DNA of 64,000 bases from Halorubrum sodomense (GCF_900111935.1 NZ_FOYN01000003.1:124001-188000); one strand, 5' to 3'; positions 51,427-60,184 are shown, numbered from the stretch's first letter. Notes: generated from the letters alone by a model not told the origin. Numbers and translations: made by a program.

Positions 51427-51449
51427 GGATTTATCTGACGAGCGTCAGA
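51427..51449 (+). promoter_or_regulatory. TATA box and perfect inverted repeat before the stress protein
   Basis: GGATTTATC (51427-51435) is the TATA box. Overlapping it, TCTGACG (51434-51440), AG, CGTCAGA (51443-51449) form a perfect 7-bp inverted repeat, 10 bases before the ATG at 51459. Its position between TATA and start implies a repressor or heat/stress-type regulator binding here. Confidence 0.55.
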
Positions 51450-51458
51450 CGTTCGCGT

Positions 51459-52148
51459 ATGAACGGGAGCGACGCCGACGGTGGGAGCACCCGAAACGGC
51501 GGCGCCCGCGGCGGATCGAGCGACTCGACCGCGAGCGGCGATTCCGCCGCCCCGGCCGACCCGCCCGGGGTCGGTGACACCGTGATCCGGCCCGCGGTCG
51601 ACGACGCCGGCGACGTCTCGGCCGCCGCCGACGTGTCGCTGAAGGGCGCCGACCGCGCGGACCGCCCCGACCGGGTCTCTTCGGTCCTCGTCGCCGTCGG
51701 CCCCGGGCCGCACTCGGGGGCGACCGTCGACGTCGCGCGGGAGGTCGCGGCGGCGACCGACGCGTGGCTCGAACTGTTTCACGTCGTCCCCTCCGACGCG
51801 GCCCTCGCCGACGCCGACTCCGCGGAGGACGCCGCCGGAACCGTCGCCGCCGTCGGTGACGCGGACGACACCGATTACGCCGCGGCCGGCAGGCGACTCC
51901 TCGACGCGGCCGAGGACCGACTCGGCGGGTTCGACCGCGCCGACCGGTGGCTCGTCGAGGACCGCACCGCGGCTGGCGCCATCGTCGAGCAGTCGGCGTA
52001 CTACGACCTGGTCGTCGTGGGCGCGCCGACGACGGGAACGGTCGGGCGGTTCGTCTTCGGCTCCACCACGGATACGGTCGTCGGCGACGCCGAGGTCCCC
52101 GTCGTCGTCGTCGAGGCCGACGGGTCGACAGCGCTCGACGCGGCGTAG
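51459..52148 (+). CDS. Universal stress protein (UspA family)
   Basis: 229 residues. After a ~75-residue acidic, Gly/Ser-rich tail comes the Usp fold: RVSSVLVAVGPGPHSGATVD, WLELFHVVPSDAALAD, and the ATP-binding segment DLVVVGAPTTGTVGRFVFGS followed by TTDTVVGDAEVPVVVVEAD (a G-x2-G-x9-G-S/T type loop). Its long acidic N-terminus is unusual for the family; a start further in cannot be excluded, but the promoter at 51427-51449 sits right before this ATG. Role: stress survival. Confidence 0.85.
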   Translation: MNGSDADGGSTRNGGARGGSSDSTASGDSAAPADPPGVGDTVIRPAVDDAGDVSAAADVSLKGADRADRPDRVSSVLVAVGPGPHSGATVDVAREVAAATDAWLELFHVVPSDAALADADSAEDAAGTVAAVGDADDTDYAAAGRRLLDAAEDRLGGFDRADRWLVEDRTAAGAIVEQSAYYDLVVVGAPTTGTVGRFVFGSTTDTVVGDAEVPVVVVEADGSTALDAA

Positions 52149-52210
52149 GGCCGCGGCAGACGCGCACCCGTCCGGCGCGCGTGCCAGCAGCTCCCATGCT
52201 GGCGACAGCG

Positions 52211-52235
52211 TTAAATTAGTGTACATACTTGTACA
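52211..52235 (+). promoter_or_regulatory. trp promoter with TGTACA-N4-TGTACA operator
   Basis: TTAAATTA (52211-52218) is the TATA box. Next to it are TGTACA (52220-52225), TACT, TGTACA (52230-52235). TGTACA is self-complementary, and the TrpY repressor of the methanogen Methanothermobacter binds TRP boxes with this same consensus upstream of its trp genes (established work). The repeat lies between TATA and the expected start point, where a bound protein would block transcription. The start codon of trpD is at 52268. Confidence 0.65.
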
Positions 52236-52267
52236 TCACAACGCGGAATACTACATCGGTGGACACA

Positions 52268-53302
52268 ATGAATCTCAACGACACGGTCGAGCGCGTGACG
52301 GACGGGGACGATCTGACCGTAGGGGAGGCGCGCGAGGCCGCGCGACTGGTCTTCGAGGAGGCGACGGAGGCCCAGATCGGTGCGCTGCTGGCCGCGCTCC
52401 GCACGAAGGGTGAAACGGAGGCGGAGATCGCGGGCTTCGCGCAGGGGATGCGCGACGCGGCGCGCACGATCGAGCCCGACCGCGAGCCGCTCGTCGACAC
52501 CTGCGGCACCGGCGGCGACGACTACGACACGATCAACGTCTCGACGACCGCGGCCATCGTCGCCGCGGGCGCCGGGGTGCCGATCGCCAAGCACGGCAAC
52601 TACTCGGTCTCCTCCTCGTCGGGCAGCGCGGACGTGCTGGAGGTCGCGGGCGCCGACGTCGAGGCCGAACCCCCGGCCGTCGAGGCGGCGATCGAGGAGG
52701 ACGGGATCGGTTTCATGCTCGCGCCCGTCTTCCACCCGGCGATGAAGGCCGTCATCGGCCCGCGAAAGGAACTCGGAATCCGGACGATATTCAACGTCCT
52801 CGGGCCGCTCACCAACCCCGCGGGCGCCGACGCGCAGGTGCTCGGCGTGTACGACCCCGACCTCGTCCCCGTCATCGCGCGGTCGCTCGCGCACATGCCC
52901 GTCGAGCGCGCCCTCGTCGTCCACGGGGCCGGGATGGACGAGATCGGGATCCACTCGGAGACGGTCGCCGCCGAGGTCGACGGCGATGACGTGACGGAGT
53001 TCACGATCGCGCCCGAGGACCTGGGACTCGACCGCGCGCCCGTCGAGGCGGTCGCGGGCGGGACGCCGGAGGAGAACGCCGCCGACCTGCGCGGGATCGT
53101 CGACGGGTCCGTCACCGGGCCGAAGCGCGACCTGATCCTGGCGAACGCGGGCGCCGCGATCTACGTCGCCGGCGAGGCCGACTCGCTCGCGGCGGGCGTC
53201 GAGCGGGCGGCCGAGGCGGTCGACTCCGGCGCGGCCGCGGAGAAGTTCGCGGCGCTGTGCGGGGGATCGGCCGCGGAAGTCCCCCCGGAGGACGACGACT
53301 GA
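52268..53302 (+). CDS. trpD: Anthranilate phosphoribosyltransferase
   Basis: 344 residues; adds phosphoribose to anthranilate, the second step of tryptophan synthesis. LVDTCGTGGDDYDTINVSTT (PRPP loop), VPIAKHGNYSVSSSSGSADV, GFMLAPVFHPAMKAVIGPRK, RTIFNVLGPLTNPAGADAQV all match the TrpD family. The ATG at 52268 is preferred to a TTG 39 bases upstream that lies in the operator. First gene of trpDFEG. Stop overlaps the trpF start (TGATG). Confidence 0.95.
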   Translation: MNLNDTVERVTDGDDLTVGEAREAARLVFEEATEAQIGALLAALRTKGETEAEIAGFAQGMRDAARTIEPDREPLVDTCGTGGDDYDTINVSTTAAIVAAGAGVPIAKHGNYSVSSSSGSADVLEVAGADVEAEPPAVEAAIEEDGIGFMLAPVFHPAMKAVIGPRKELGIRTIFNVLGPLTNPAGADAQVLGVYDPDLVPVIARSLAHMPVERALVVHGAGMDEIGIHSETVAAEVDGDDVTEFTIAPEDLGLDRAPVEAVAGGTPEENAADLRGIVDGSVTGPKRDLILANAGAAIYVAGEADSLAAGVERAAEAVDSGAAAEKFAALCGGSAAEVPPEDDD

Positions 53303-53946
53303 TGGCGCGGGTGAAGATCTGCGGGATCACCCGCGGGGCCGACCTCCGCGCCGCGGTCGAGGCGGGCGCCGACGGCGTCGGCGTCATCACCGAGGTGCCG
53401 GTCGACTCGCCGCGCGAGGTCGACCCGGCGACGGCCGCCGAGCTGCTCGCGGACGTCCCCCCGTTCGTCACCGCGACGCTCGTGACGATGCCCGACTCCG
53501 CCGAGCGCGCGGTCGAGCTCGTCCGGACGGTCGCCCCCGACGCGATCCAGCTTCACGGCGAGTGGACCGTCGACGAACTGCGGTACGTCCGCGCGGAGAC
53601 GGAGCGCAAGGTGCTGCTCACGGTCGACGCCGACGATCCGGCCCGGGCCGAGGAGTTCGACGGCGCGGTCGACGCCCTGGTCGTCGACTCCACCGACGAC
53701 GCGGGCGCGGGCGGCACCGGCGAGACGCACGACTGGCGCGCGACCGGCGAACTCGCCGCCCGGCTCACCACGCCAGTCGTGCTGGCCGGCGGGCTCACGG
53801 CCGACACGGTCGCGGAAGCGGTCCGCGTCGCGGACCCCTTCGCGGTCGACGTCGCCTCCGGCGTCGAGATCGAGGGCGGGCGGAAGGACCACAACGCGGT
53901 GGCCCGCTTCGTCGCGAACGCGGGGCGGGAGATGGAGCTGGTATGA
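53302..53946 (+). CDS. trpF: Phosphoribosylanthranilate isomerase
   Basis: 214 residues, TIM barrel catalysing the Amadori rearrangement of PRA to CdRP. VKICGITRGADLRAAVEAGA (catalytic Cys), VTATLVTMPDSAERAVELVR, IQLHGEWTVDELRYVR, TTPVVLAGGLTADTVAEAVR and AVDVASGVEIEGGRKDH are diagnostic. Start and stop overlap neighbours (TGATG, ATGA), so translation is coupled. Confidence 0.94.
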   Translation: MARVKICGITRGADLRAAVEAGADGVGVITEVPVDSPREVDPATAAELLADVPPFVTATLVTMPDSAERAVELVRTVAPDAIQLHGEWTVDELRYVRAETERKVLLTVDADDPARAEEFDGAVDALVVDSTDDAGAGGTGETHDWRATGELAARLTTPVVLAGGLTADTVAEAVRVADPFAVDVASGVEIEGGRKDHNAVARFVANAGREMELV

Positions 53947-55643
53947 CCGACGCGGGCCCCTCTCTCGACCGCTCGAAAGCGGCGTTCGTCGACCTCGCGG
54001 CCGACGCGGAGAAGCCGGTCGTGGTCCGGGCGTCGGCCTCGATCGACGCCGACGTGTCCCCGCTCGCGGCGTACGCGACCCTGGTCGGTGAGGGCCCGTA
54101 CGGGTTCCTCTTGGAGTCCGGCGAGAAGGTCGCCTCCAGCGACCCAGACGGCGCGTTCACGGCCGGCTCGAAGGCCGACAGGCACGCCCGCTACTCGTTC
54201 GTCGGCTACGACCCCGAGGCGATCGTCTCGGTCCACCCGGACCGCACCGAGGTGACCGAACTCGGGCCCGCGGCCGAGTTCGTCGGCGGGGACGCGGGCG
54301 GGGACGCGACCGCCGGGGACCTCGGCCCCGACGCGGGCGACGCGGTCGACCGCATACGGGCGGCGTTCCCCGACGTGCGCCTGCGCGGGTTCCCCGACAC
54401 CGACCGCCAGATCCTCTCGGGGGGCTTCGTCGGCTTCCTCGCGTACGAGGCCGTCTACGACCTCTGGCTGGAGGAGGTCGGCGTCGACCGCCCGGAGACC
54501 GAGTTCCCGGACGCCGAGTTCGCGCTCACGACCCGGACCGTCGTCTTCGACGAGAAGGAGGACAGCGTCGAACTCGTCTTTACCCCGGTTATCGGCGTCG
54601 ACGACGACCCGGGAGCGGTGTACGACGACCTGCTCGCGGAGGCCGAGCGCGTCGCGACCGAACTGCGGGAGGCCGGACCGCCGGACCCGGGCGGGATCCA
54701 GGTAACCGAGGAATCCGCGGACCCGCGCGAGGAGTACGAGGAGGCGGTTCGAACGGCCAAGCGCCACGTTCTCGACGGCGACATCTATCAGGGCGTGGTC
54801 TCGCGCAGCCGCGAGCTCCGCGGCGAGGTCGACTCGCTCGGCCTCTACGCGGCGCTCCGGGACGTGAACCCCTCGCCGTACATGTACGTGCTGCGTCACG
54901 ACGAGCGGAGCGTCGTCGGCGCCAGCCCCGAGACGCTCGTGTCGGTGAAAGGCGACCGGGTCGTCTCGAACCCGATCGCGGGCACCTGTCCGCGCGGGAC
55001 CAGCCCGGTCGAGGACCGTCGGCTCGCGGGCGAGATGCTGGCGGACGGGAAGGAGCGCGCCGAGCACACGATGCTCGTCGACCTCGCGCGCAACGACGTG
55101 CGGCGCGTCTCGGAGCCCGGCTCCGTCCGCGTCGAGGAGTTCATGAACGTGCTGAAGTACAGCCACGTCCAGCACATCGAGTCGACGGTGACGGGGACGC
55201 TCGCCGCGGACGCGGACGCGTTCGACGCGACCCGCGCGACGTTCCCCGCCGGGACGCTCACCGGCGCGCCGAAGGTGCGCGCGATGGAGATCATCGACGA
55301 CCTCGAGACGACCCCGCGAGAGGCGTACGGCGGCGGCGTCGGCTACTACGCGTGGACCGGCGACGCCGACTTCGCGATCGTGATCCGGACCGCGACGCTC
55401 GACGAGTCGAACGACGAGTCGGTCGTGGGCGTGCGCGCCGGCGCCGGCCTCGTCGCGGACTCCGACCCGGCGGCCGAGTACGAGGAGACCGAACAGAAGA
55501 TGGACGGCGTGTTGACTGCGATCGACGAGATCCGCGAGGGGAACGCGGTGGAAGAGAGGGAAGGCGACGCGGTCGACGGACTCCGGACCGACGGCGAGAC
55601 CGACGCGGAACCACTCGCCACCGGCTCGGAGGCGGACCGATGA
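53943..55643 (+). CDS. trpE: Anthranilate synthase component I
   Basis: 566 residues; makes anthranilate from chorismate with ammonia from TrpG. The N-terminal Trp-binding region carries GPYGFLLESGEK (LLES feedback motif). The chorismate domain shows DGDIYQGVVSRSRELRGEVD, GASPETLVSVKGDRVVSNPI, GTCPRGTSP, VDLARNDVRRVSEPGSVRVE, TFPAGTLTGAPKVRAMEIID and YYAWTGDADFAIVIRTATL. The C-terminal ~35 residues are an acidic tail. Starts on the trpF stop (ATGA) and ends on the trpG start. Confidence 0.95.
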   Translation: MTDAGPSLDRSKAAFVDLAADAEKPVVVRASASIDADVSPLAAYATLVGEGPYGFLLESGEKVASSDPDGAFTAGSKADRHARYSFVGYDPEAIVSVHPDRTEVTELGPAAEFVGGDAGGDATAGDLGPDAGDAVDRIRAAFPDVRLRGFPDTDRQILSGGFVGFLAYEAVYDLWLEEVGVDRPETEFPDAEFALTTRTVVFDEKEDSVELVFTPVIGVDDDPGAVYDDLLAEAERVATELREAGPPDPGGIQVTEESADPREEYEEAVRTAKRHVLDGDIYQGVVSRSRELRGEVDSLGLYAALRDVNPSPYMYVLRHDERSVVGASPETLVSVKGDRVVSNPIAGTCPRGTSPVEDRRLAGEMLADGKERAEHTMLVDLARNDVRRVSEPGSVRVEEFMNVLKYSHVQHIESTVTGTLAADADAFDATRATFPAGTLTGAPKVRAMEIIDDLETTPREAYGGGVGYYAWTGDADFAIVIRTATLDESNDESVVGVRAGAGLVADSDPAAEYEETEQKMDGVLTAIDEIREGNAVEEREGDAVDGLRTDGETDAEPLATGSEADR

Positions 55644-56233
55644 AGGTCGCCGTCGTCGACAACTTCGACTCGTTCACCTACAACCTCGTCGAGTACGTCT
55701 CCGACCAGTCGATCGGCGGCGAGCCGGTCGGCGTCGAGGTGTTCAAAAACACCGCGTCGCTCGCGGAAATCGAGGGAGCGGAACCGGACGCGGTGATCAT
55801 CAGTCCGGGCCCGGGCCACCCGAAAAACGACCGCGACGTGGGCGTGACGACCTCGGTGCTGCGCGACCTCTCTCCGACGGTGCCGACGCTCGGGGTCTGT
55901 CTCGGGCTGGAGGCGGCGGTGTACGAGTACGGCGGGACGGTCGGCCACGCCCCCGAGCCGATCCACGGCAAGGCGTTCCCCGTCGACCACGACGGGGAGG
56001 GCGTGTTTCGCGGGCTCGACCAGGGGTTCCGGGCCGGCCGCTACCACTCGCTCGCGGCCACCGAGGTGCCGGACGCGTTCGCAGTGACGGCCACCACCGA
56101 CCACGACGGCGACTCGATCGTGATGGGGATCCGGCACCGAGATCACCCGATCGAGGCGGTCCAGTTCCATCCGGAGAGCGTGTTGACCGCGTCGGGCCAC
56201 GACCTCATCCGGAACTTCCTCACCGGCGTCTGA
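55640..56233 (+). CDS. trpG: Anthranilate synthase component II (glutamine amidotransferase)
   Basis: 197 residues, class I amidotransferase partner of Trp[16 protein letters not shown] at the start, [14 protein letters not shown] (oxyanion strand), nucleophile Cys in [16 protein letters not shown], and [11 protein letters not shown] with the catalytic His and Glu. The usual GVCLGHQ is GVCLGLEA here; the Cys is kept. Starts on an ATGA overlap with trpE. Last gene of the operon. Confidence 0.94.
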   Translation: MKVAVVDNFDSFTYNLVEYVSDQSIGGEPVGVEVFKNTASLAEIEGAEPDAVIISPGPGHPKNDRDVGVTTSVLRDLSPTVPTLGVCLGLEAAVYEYGGTVGHAPEPIHGKAFPVDHDGEGVFRGLDQGFRAGRYHSLAATEVPDAFAVTATTDHDGDSIVMGIRHRDHPIEAVQFHPESVLTASGHDLIRNFLTGV

Positions 56234-56245
56234 GGCGCGCCCGCG

Positions 56246-56992
56246 TCAGGCGTCGTCGCTCTCGGACGGCTCCTCGCCCGATTTCGGGTCGGCTTCCGCT
56301 CCACCCTCGGGTTCAGTCTCCCCTCCGGACCCCGTTTCCTCGTCGGGTTCCGCTTTCTCGCCCTTCTCGTCGACTCCCCGCCCGGCGAGTCCGACGAGGT
56401 GGCCGACCTCGGGGAGGATCACCTCGTCGACCCCGAGCCGGACCGCGTTCTCCGAGCCGGGGAGACAGAAGACCGGAGTCGCGGAGACGACGCCGGCGGT
56501 CGCGCGCGAGCCGATGGTCCGCGTGCCGATCTCCTCGTGGGAGAGCCGGCGGAACAGCTCGCCGAACCCCGGGAGCCGCTTCGCGAACAGCCCGCGTACC
56601 GCCTCCGGCGTGACGTCGTCCGGCGTGACGCCCGTGCCGCCGGCCGTCACCACCGCGTCGGTGTCTTTCCGGCGAGCGAGTCTGTCGACGGTCCCCTGAA
56701 CGCTGTCGTAGTCGTCCGGGATCAGCTCGCGGACGACGACCTCGTGCCCCGCGTCCTCGAAGGCGGCCGCGACGTAGTCGCCGGCCGGGTCCTCGTCCGC
56801 GCTGCGCGACGTGGAGACGGTGACGACCGCGACCCCGACCGAGTCGACGTCGTGGTCGTGATGGTCCCCGTGGTCGTGGTCGTGACGGTCCCCGTGGCCG
56901 TGGTCGTGACGGTCCCCGTGGTCGTGGCCGTGACGGTCCCCGTGGTCGTGGCCGTGACGGTCCTCGTCGCTGGCGTCGTCGCGGTCGGTCAT
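56246..56992 (-). CDS. moaB: Molybdenum cofactor protein MoaB/MogA with His-rich N-terminus
   Basis: 248 residues. The core (residues ~52-200) is a MoaB/MogA molybdopterin-adenylylating domain: [60 protein letters not shown] and [20 protein letters not shown]. The N-terminal 50 residues have five 8-residue Asp/His/Gly-rich units (DRHGHDHG type), a metal-binding tail rarely attached to this family. The C-terminus is Glu/Gly-rich. The tail could store or sense Zn/Ni, or deliver molybdate or copper during cofactor assembly; that is speculation. Confidence 0.87.
   Translation of the reverse strand: MTDRDDASDEDRHGHDHGDRHGHDHGDRHDHGHGDRHDHDHGDHHDHDVDSVGVAVVTVSTSRSADEDPAGDYVAAAFEDAGHEVVVRELIPDDYDSVQGTVDRLARRKDTDAVVTAGGTGVTPDDVTPEAVRGLFAKRLPGFGELFRRLSHEEIGTRTIGSRATAGVVSATPVFCLPGSENAVRLGVDEVILPEVGHLVGLAGRGVDEKGEKAEPDEETGSGGETEPEGGAEADPKSGEEPSESDDA
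56843..56962. repeat. 24-bp tandem repeats encoding the His-rich tail
   Basis: Five 24-bp units, in frame, each encoding an 8-residue D-R/H-H-x-H-x-H/V-x block. They share GTGGTCGTGACGGTCCCCGTG-like sequence with scattered changes, so they arose by tandem duplication and have since diverged slightly. Confidence 0.85.
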
Positions 56993-57059
56993 GACTCCGC
57001 GTTCGGTCGCCCCGTCAAAACACCTCCCGGTCGAGGGAGCCGAGATCGCGGCCGCCGAG

Positions 57060-57476
57060 TTAGGGCCAGTCGTCGCGGGACTGCTCCTCGGCCGGTTCGG
57101 CCGCCGCCTCGCCGGTCGCGAGCGTCCACCCCGCGGCCTCCGCGGCGTCTTCGACGTGGAGGAACTCCCAGCCGGTCGCGTCCGCGACCGCCTCGTCCTC
57201 CTCGTCGACGCCCACGAAGACGTGTCGGTCCGTGTCGAACTGTTGGCTGATGTTCTCCAAGCTCTCCTCGACGCCTCGCGGGCCAGAGAAGAAGTCCTGA
57301 CGCACGCGGTGTTTCCGCGTGAAGTTCGTGACGACGTACGTCGGCTTCTCGCTGACGACGCCGACGTACTCGGTCCACTGCCGGGCGTTGTTGAACACCG
57401 CGTTGGGGTCCGCGAGCGCTTTCAGCGCGTCCAACTCGAACGCCAGCGTCATGTCGGTGGATCCGCCGCTGTCCAT
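57060..57476 (-). CDS. Haloarchaeal conserved protein
   Basis: 138 residues. MTLAFELDALKALADPNAVF, NNARQWTEYVGVVSEKPTYV and VVTNFTRKHRVRQDFFSG form the recognisable part, followed by SLENISQQFDTDRHVFVGVD. It probably belongs to a haloarchaea-only family (DUF7124-like; uncertain). No signal or membrane segment. Function unknown. Confidence 0.7.
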   Translation of the reverse strand: MDSGGSTDMTLAFELDALKALADPNAVFNNARQWTEYVGVVSEKPTYVVTNFTRKHRVRQDFFSGPRGVEESLENISQQFDTDRHVFVGVDEEDEAVADATGWEFLHVEDAAEAAGWTLATGEAAAEPAEEQSRDDWP

Positions 57477-57577
57477 GCGCCCGCTTGCCCCCGACCGGCG
57501 AAAACAACTTCGCTTCCGCGGGGGCGACGCCTCAACCGCTCACTGAGATCCGAGCGCCGTCACCACGTCCGACCCCC

Positions 57578-57793
57578 TCAGCGCGACCGGATCAGGTAGT
57601 AGTCGGTGAACTTCACCACGTCGCCGTCGTCGAGCTCACCGATCTCCGGCGCCGTCCACGGCTCGCCCGCCAACTCCCGCACGACGCCCTGCTCGTCGTC
57701 GCTCAGCTCGTCGTAGTGACGGACCCCCGCGTCGGACGGGATCCGACCGGTGCGGCGGAGCCGTACCCGTCGCCCGGTGTCTCTAAGTGACAT
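57578..57793 (-). CDS. Small haloarchaeal protein with palindromic promoter
   Basis: 71 residues, SLRDTGRRVRLRRTGRIPSD, ARHYDEL-like helix, AGEPWTAPEIGELDDGDVVK, FTDYYLIRSR. Function unknown. The ATG at 57793 is preferred because the minus-strand TATA-like GTTTATGATC (57816-57825) is 25-30 bases upstream; an ATG at 57820 falls inside that box. Two perfect inverted repeats (TGGTA/TACCA at 57795-57809, ATGAT/ATCAT at 57809-57820) sit between TATA and ATG. Confidence 0.65.
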   Translation of the reverse strand: MSLRDTGRRVRLRRTGRIPSDAGVRHYDELSDDEQGVVRELAGEPWTAPEIGELDDGDVVKFTDYYLIRSR

Positions 57794-57794
57794 G

Positions 57795-57825
57795 TGGTAC
57801 CATATACCATGATTGATCATAAACG
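57795..57825 (-). promoter_or_regulatory. Promoter with two palindromes before the small protein
   Basis: Going upstream on the minus strand from the ATG at 57793: TGGTA-CCATA-TACCA (57795-57809), then ATGAT-TG-ATCAT (57809-57820), then TATA-like GTTTATGATC (57816-57825). Both palindromes are perfect. Such close palindromes at a start site suggest a dimeric repressor, possibly autoregulation. Confidence 0.4.
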
Positions 57826-57883
57826 TTTCGCGACGAGCGTCGGCCGAGTGCCCTCCCCGGTCCGCGAGCGCCCCGCCCGCGGC

Positions 57884-60079
57884 TCAGTCGTCGGCCTTGG
57901 GGAGAGTGAGCGAGACCACGGTACCGCGGGGCTCCGCGTCCGCGACCGCGGCGTCGCCACCGGACTGCTGGACGACCCAGTAGACGAGCCACAGGCCGAG
58001 CCCGCTGCCGTGGTATAGCGCGTCGACCGCCGTGCCGTCGACGAGCACGTCTCGGTTCATCTGGTTCAGTCCCGGTCCGTCGTCCGCGATCCGTATCTCG
58101 ACCGACTCGGGTCGCGGTTCGACGGACACCGTCACCGTCGGCTGCTCTCGGTCGTGATGAATGACCGCGTTCCGGATCAGCTCGTCTACCGCCCGCGAGA
58201 GCCACGTCGTCGCCGACGCCGTCGCGACCCCGTCATCCGGCGCCGACCCCTCGATCGTCGCGTCCGGGAATTCCTCGGCCCGCGCGGCGACTACCTCTCG
58301 GACCACACGTCCGACGTCGACCGGCTCCGTCTCCGGCGCGTCGCTCAGTATCTCGGTGATGTGGTGGGCCTTCTCGCTCGTTTCCAAGAGGTCGTCCGCC
58401 CGCGAGACGACGTACTCGGCCGCTGCCGCGGGGTCTGCGGTCCCGGCGGCGATCTGCTCCGCTCGCCCGCGGACGACCGTCAGCGCGTTCCGGAGGTTGT
58501 GCTGGAGGACCCGGTCGACGACCCGAAGCTGTCGCGCGCGGTTCTCGCTGTCCGTCACGTCCCGAAGCACGCCGACGACCCCGGCGGGCTCGCCGTCGTC
58601 GGGGCCTCCGAGCGGGTAGTACCGAACGTCGAACGTCCGCCTGCCGCGGGTCGGGTGCGTCCGCGTCGTCCGGTACTCCACCGACTCGCCCCGGAGCGCG
58701 CGCTCCACCTGTCGCTCGACGTCCTCGTAGCCGTCGGCCGGGACCACGTCGGCGAGCGTCAGGTCCGTCACGTCGCGGTCCTCGAGCCCGTGGTACTCGC
58801 GGTACTGCGGGTTCGCGAACAGGAGCCGCCCGTCGCGGTCGACCGCCGCGATGAGGTCCGTCGCGCCGTTGATCGCGCGCTCGTACCGCTCCAACTCCCG
58901 TTCGCGCTCCTTGCGGTCGGTGACGTTCCGACAGATGGCGAAGGTGCCGGCGAGGTCGCCGTCGGCGTCGTAGTAGGGGTACCGCTGCGTGCTGAACGTC
59001 GCCTCCCGATCGGTCTCCGGAAACGTCGGTGAGACCTCGTACTCGGCCATCTCCTCGGCGTCGAGCACGCTCTGGCGGCGCTCGTCGACCTCGCCCGCCG
59101 TCTCCGCGTCCATGAACGCGAACTCGTCGGTCCCGTACAGCGCCTCGCGGTCGACGCCAGCGAACTCGCTTACGGCCTCGTTCAACAGCTCGAACTCCCC
59201 GTCGCGGTTCTGGAGGAGGACGGGGTCGTCGAGCCGCTCGACGATGTCCCGGTACTGTTTCAGCTGGCCCATCGCCGCCTTCCGCGCCGTGACGTCCGTC
59301 TGGATCGCGACGAACCGGGACACCTCGCCGTCGTCGCCGACCACGGGCGCGATCGTCTGGTGGGCGCGGTACGGCTCGCCGTCTCGCCGTCGGTCGATTA
59401 TCTCCTCCTCCCACACCTCGCCGTCCAGCAGGGTTGACCACAGCGCGTCGAAGTACTCGTCCGGCATCTCGCCGGAGTTGAGTATCGCCGGGGTCTCGCC
59501 GAGGACCTCCTCGGACTCGTAGCCAGTATGATCGGTGAACGCCGGGTTGACGTACTCGATCGTCCCGTCGACGTCGGTGATGTAGATGGCGTGGCCGGCG
59601 TGTTCGACGAGGTTGCGGAACGTCTCCAGCGTCTCTCCGCCGGCTTCGTCGACGCCGTCGCGAAATATCCCCGTGTAGACGGCGTCGCGGTCGCCGGTCG
59701 CCCCGTCGGGGACGCCGCCGCTTCCGTCGCCTCCGCGCTCGTCTCCCGTCGCGTGTTCGTGGAATCGGACGGAGAAGGTCACGGTGTGCCCGGCCGCGTG
59801 TCGGACCGGAACGGAGAAGCTCCCGCGGTCGTCGAGCCCCTCGACCCGCGCGAACCGCTCGCGGACCGATCGGGCGCGTCCGTCCGCGGCCTCCGAGGCC
59901 ACGAGGGAGGCGAGGTCGCGGCCGCGAAGGCCGGCCGGATCGTACCCGAGAACCGCCTCGGTGGCGGGGTTCGCGTAGACGACCGTCCCCTCCCGGTCGA
60001 CGGAGACGACCGGATCGGAACACCCCTCGACGAAGGAGGCGAAGAAGCCGGCCGGAGGCCCTTGCGATCCGGGTGACAT
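57884..60079 (-). CDS. Multi-PAS sensor histidine kinase
   Basis: 731 residues, soluble, no transmembrane segment. Four PAS/PAC units: residues ~10-130 (VVSVDREGTVVYANPATEAV), ~155-280 (AIYITDVDGTIEYVNPAFTD; PAC EVSRFVAIQTDVTARK), ~285-400 (PVLLQNRDGEFELLNEAVSE) and ~405-520 (LIAAVDRDGRLLFANPQYRE). The kinase core follows: H-box VLQHNLRNALTVVRGRAEQI, N-box ELIRNAVIHH, G-boxes RIADDGPGLNQMN and GSGLGLWLVYWVVQ. It senses a cytoplasmic signal (redox, light or a small molecule) and probably passes phosphate to a response regulator elsewhere. The start could also be 60121; a TATA-like GTTTATATG directly abuts the 60079 ATG. Confidence 0.9.
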   Translation of the reverse strand: MSPGSQGPPAGFFASFVEGCSDPVVSVDREGTVVYANPATEAVLGYDPAGLRGRDLASLVASEAADGRARSVRERFARVEGLDDRGSFSVPVRHAAGHTVTFSVRFHEHATGDERGGDGSGGVPDGATGDRDAVYTGIFRDGVDEAGGETLETFRNLVEHAGHAIYITDVDGTIEYVNPAFTDHTGYESEEVLGETPAILNSGEMPDEYFDALWSTLLDGEVWEEEIIDRRRDGEPYRAHQTIAPVVGDDGEVSRFVAIQTDVTARKAAMGQLKQYRDIVERLDDPVLLQNRDGEFELLNEAVSEFAGVDREALYGTDEFAFMDAETAGEVDERRQSVLDAEEMAEYEVSPTFPETDREATFSTQRYPYYDADGDLAGTFAICRNVTDRKERERELERYERAINGATDLIAAVDRDGRLLFANPQYREYHGLEDRDVTDLTLADVVPADGYEDVERQVERALRGESVEYRTTRTHPTRGRRTFDVRYYPLGGPDDGEPAGVVGVLRDVTDSENRARQLRVVDRVLQHNLRNALTVVRGRAEQIAAGTADPAAAAEYVVSRADDLLETSEKAHHITEILSDAPETEPVDVGRVVREVVAARAEEFPDATIEGSAPDDGVATASATTWLSRAVDELIRNAVIHHDREQPTVTVSVEPRPESVEIRIADDGPGLNQMNRDVLVDGTAVDALYHGSGLGLWLVYWVVQQSGGDAAVADAEPRGTVVSLTLPKADD

Positions 60080-60184
60080 ATAAACGAGATAGCGCGTCGA
60101 CGGTGAAAAGCACCGTGGCACGTCGCTGGCCGCGAATCCGTCGCCGCGATCGGTGTTCGTCGAGACGGGGCGGGGGTCGGTTGG

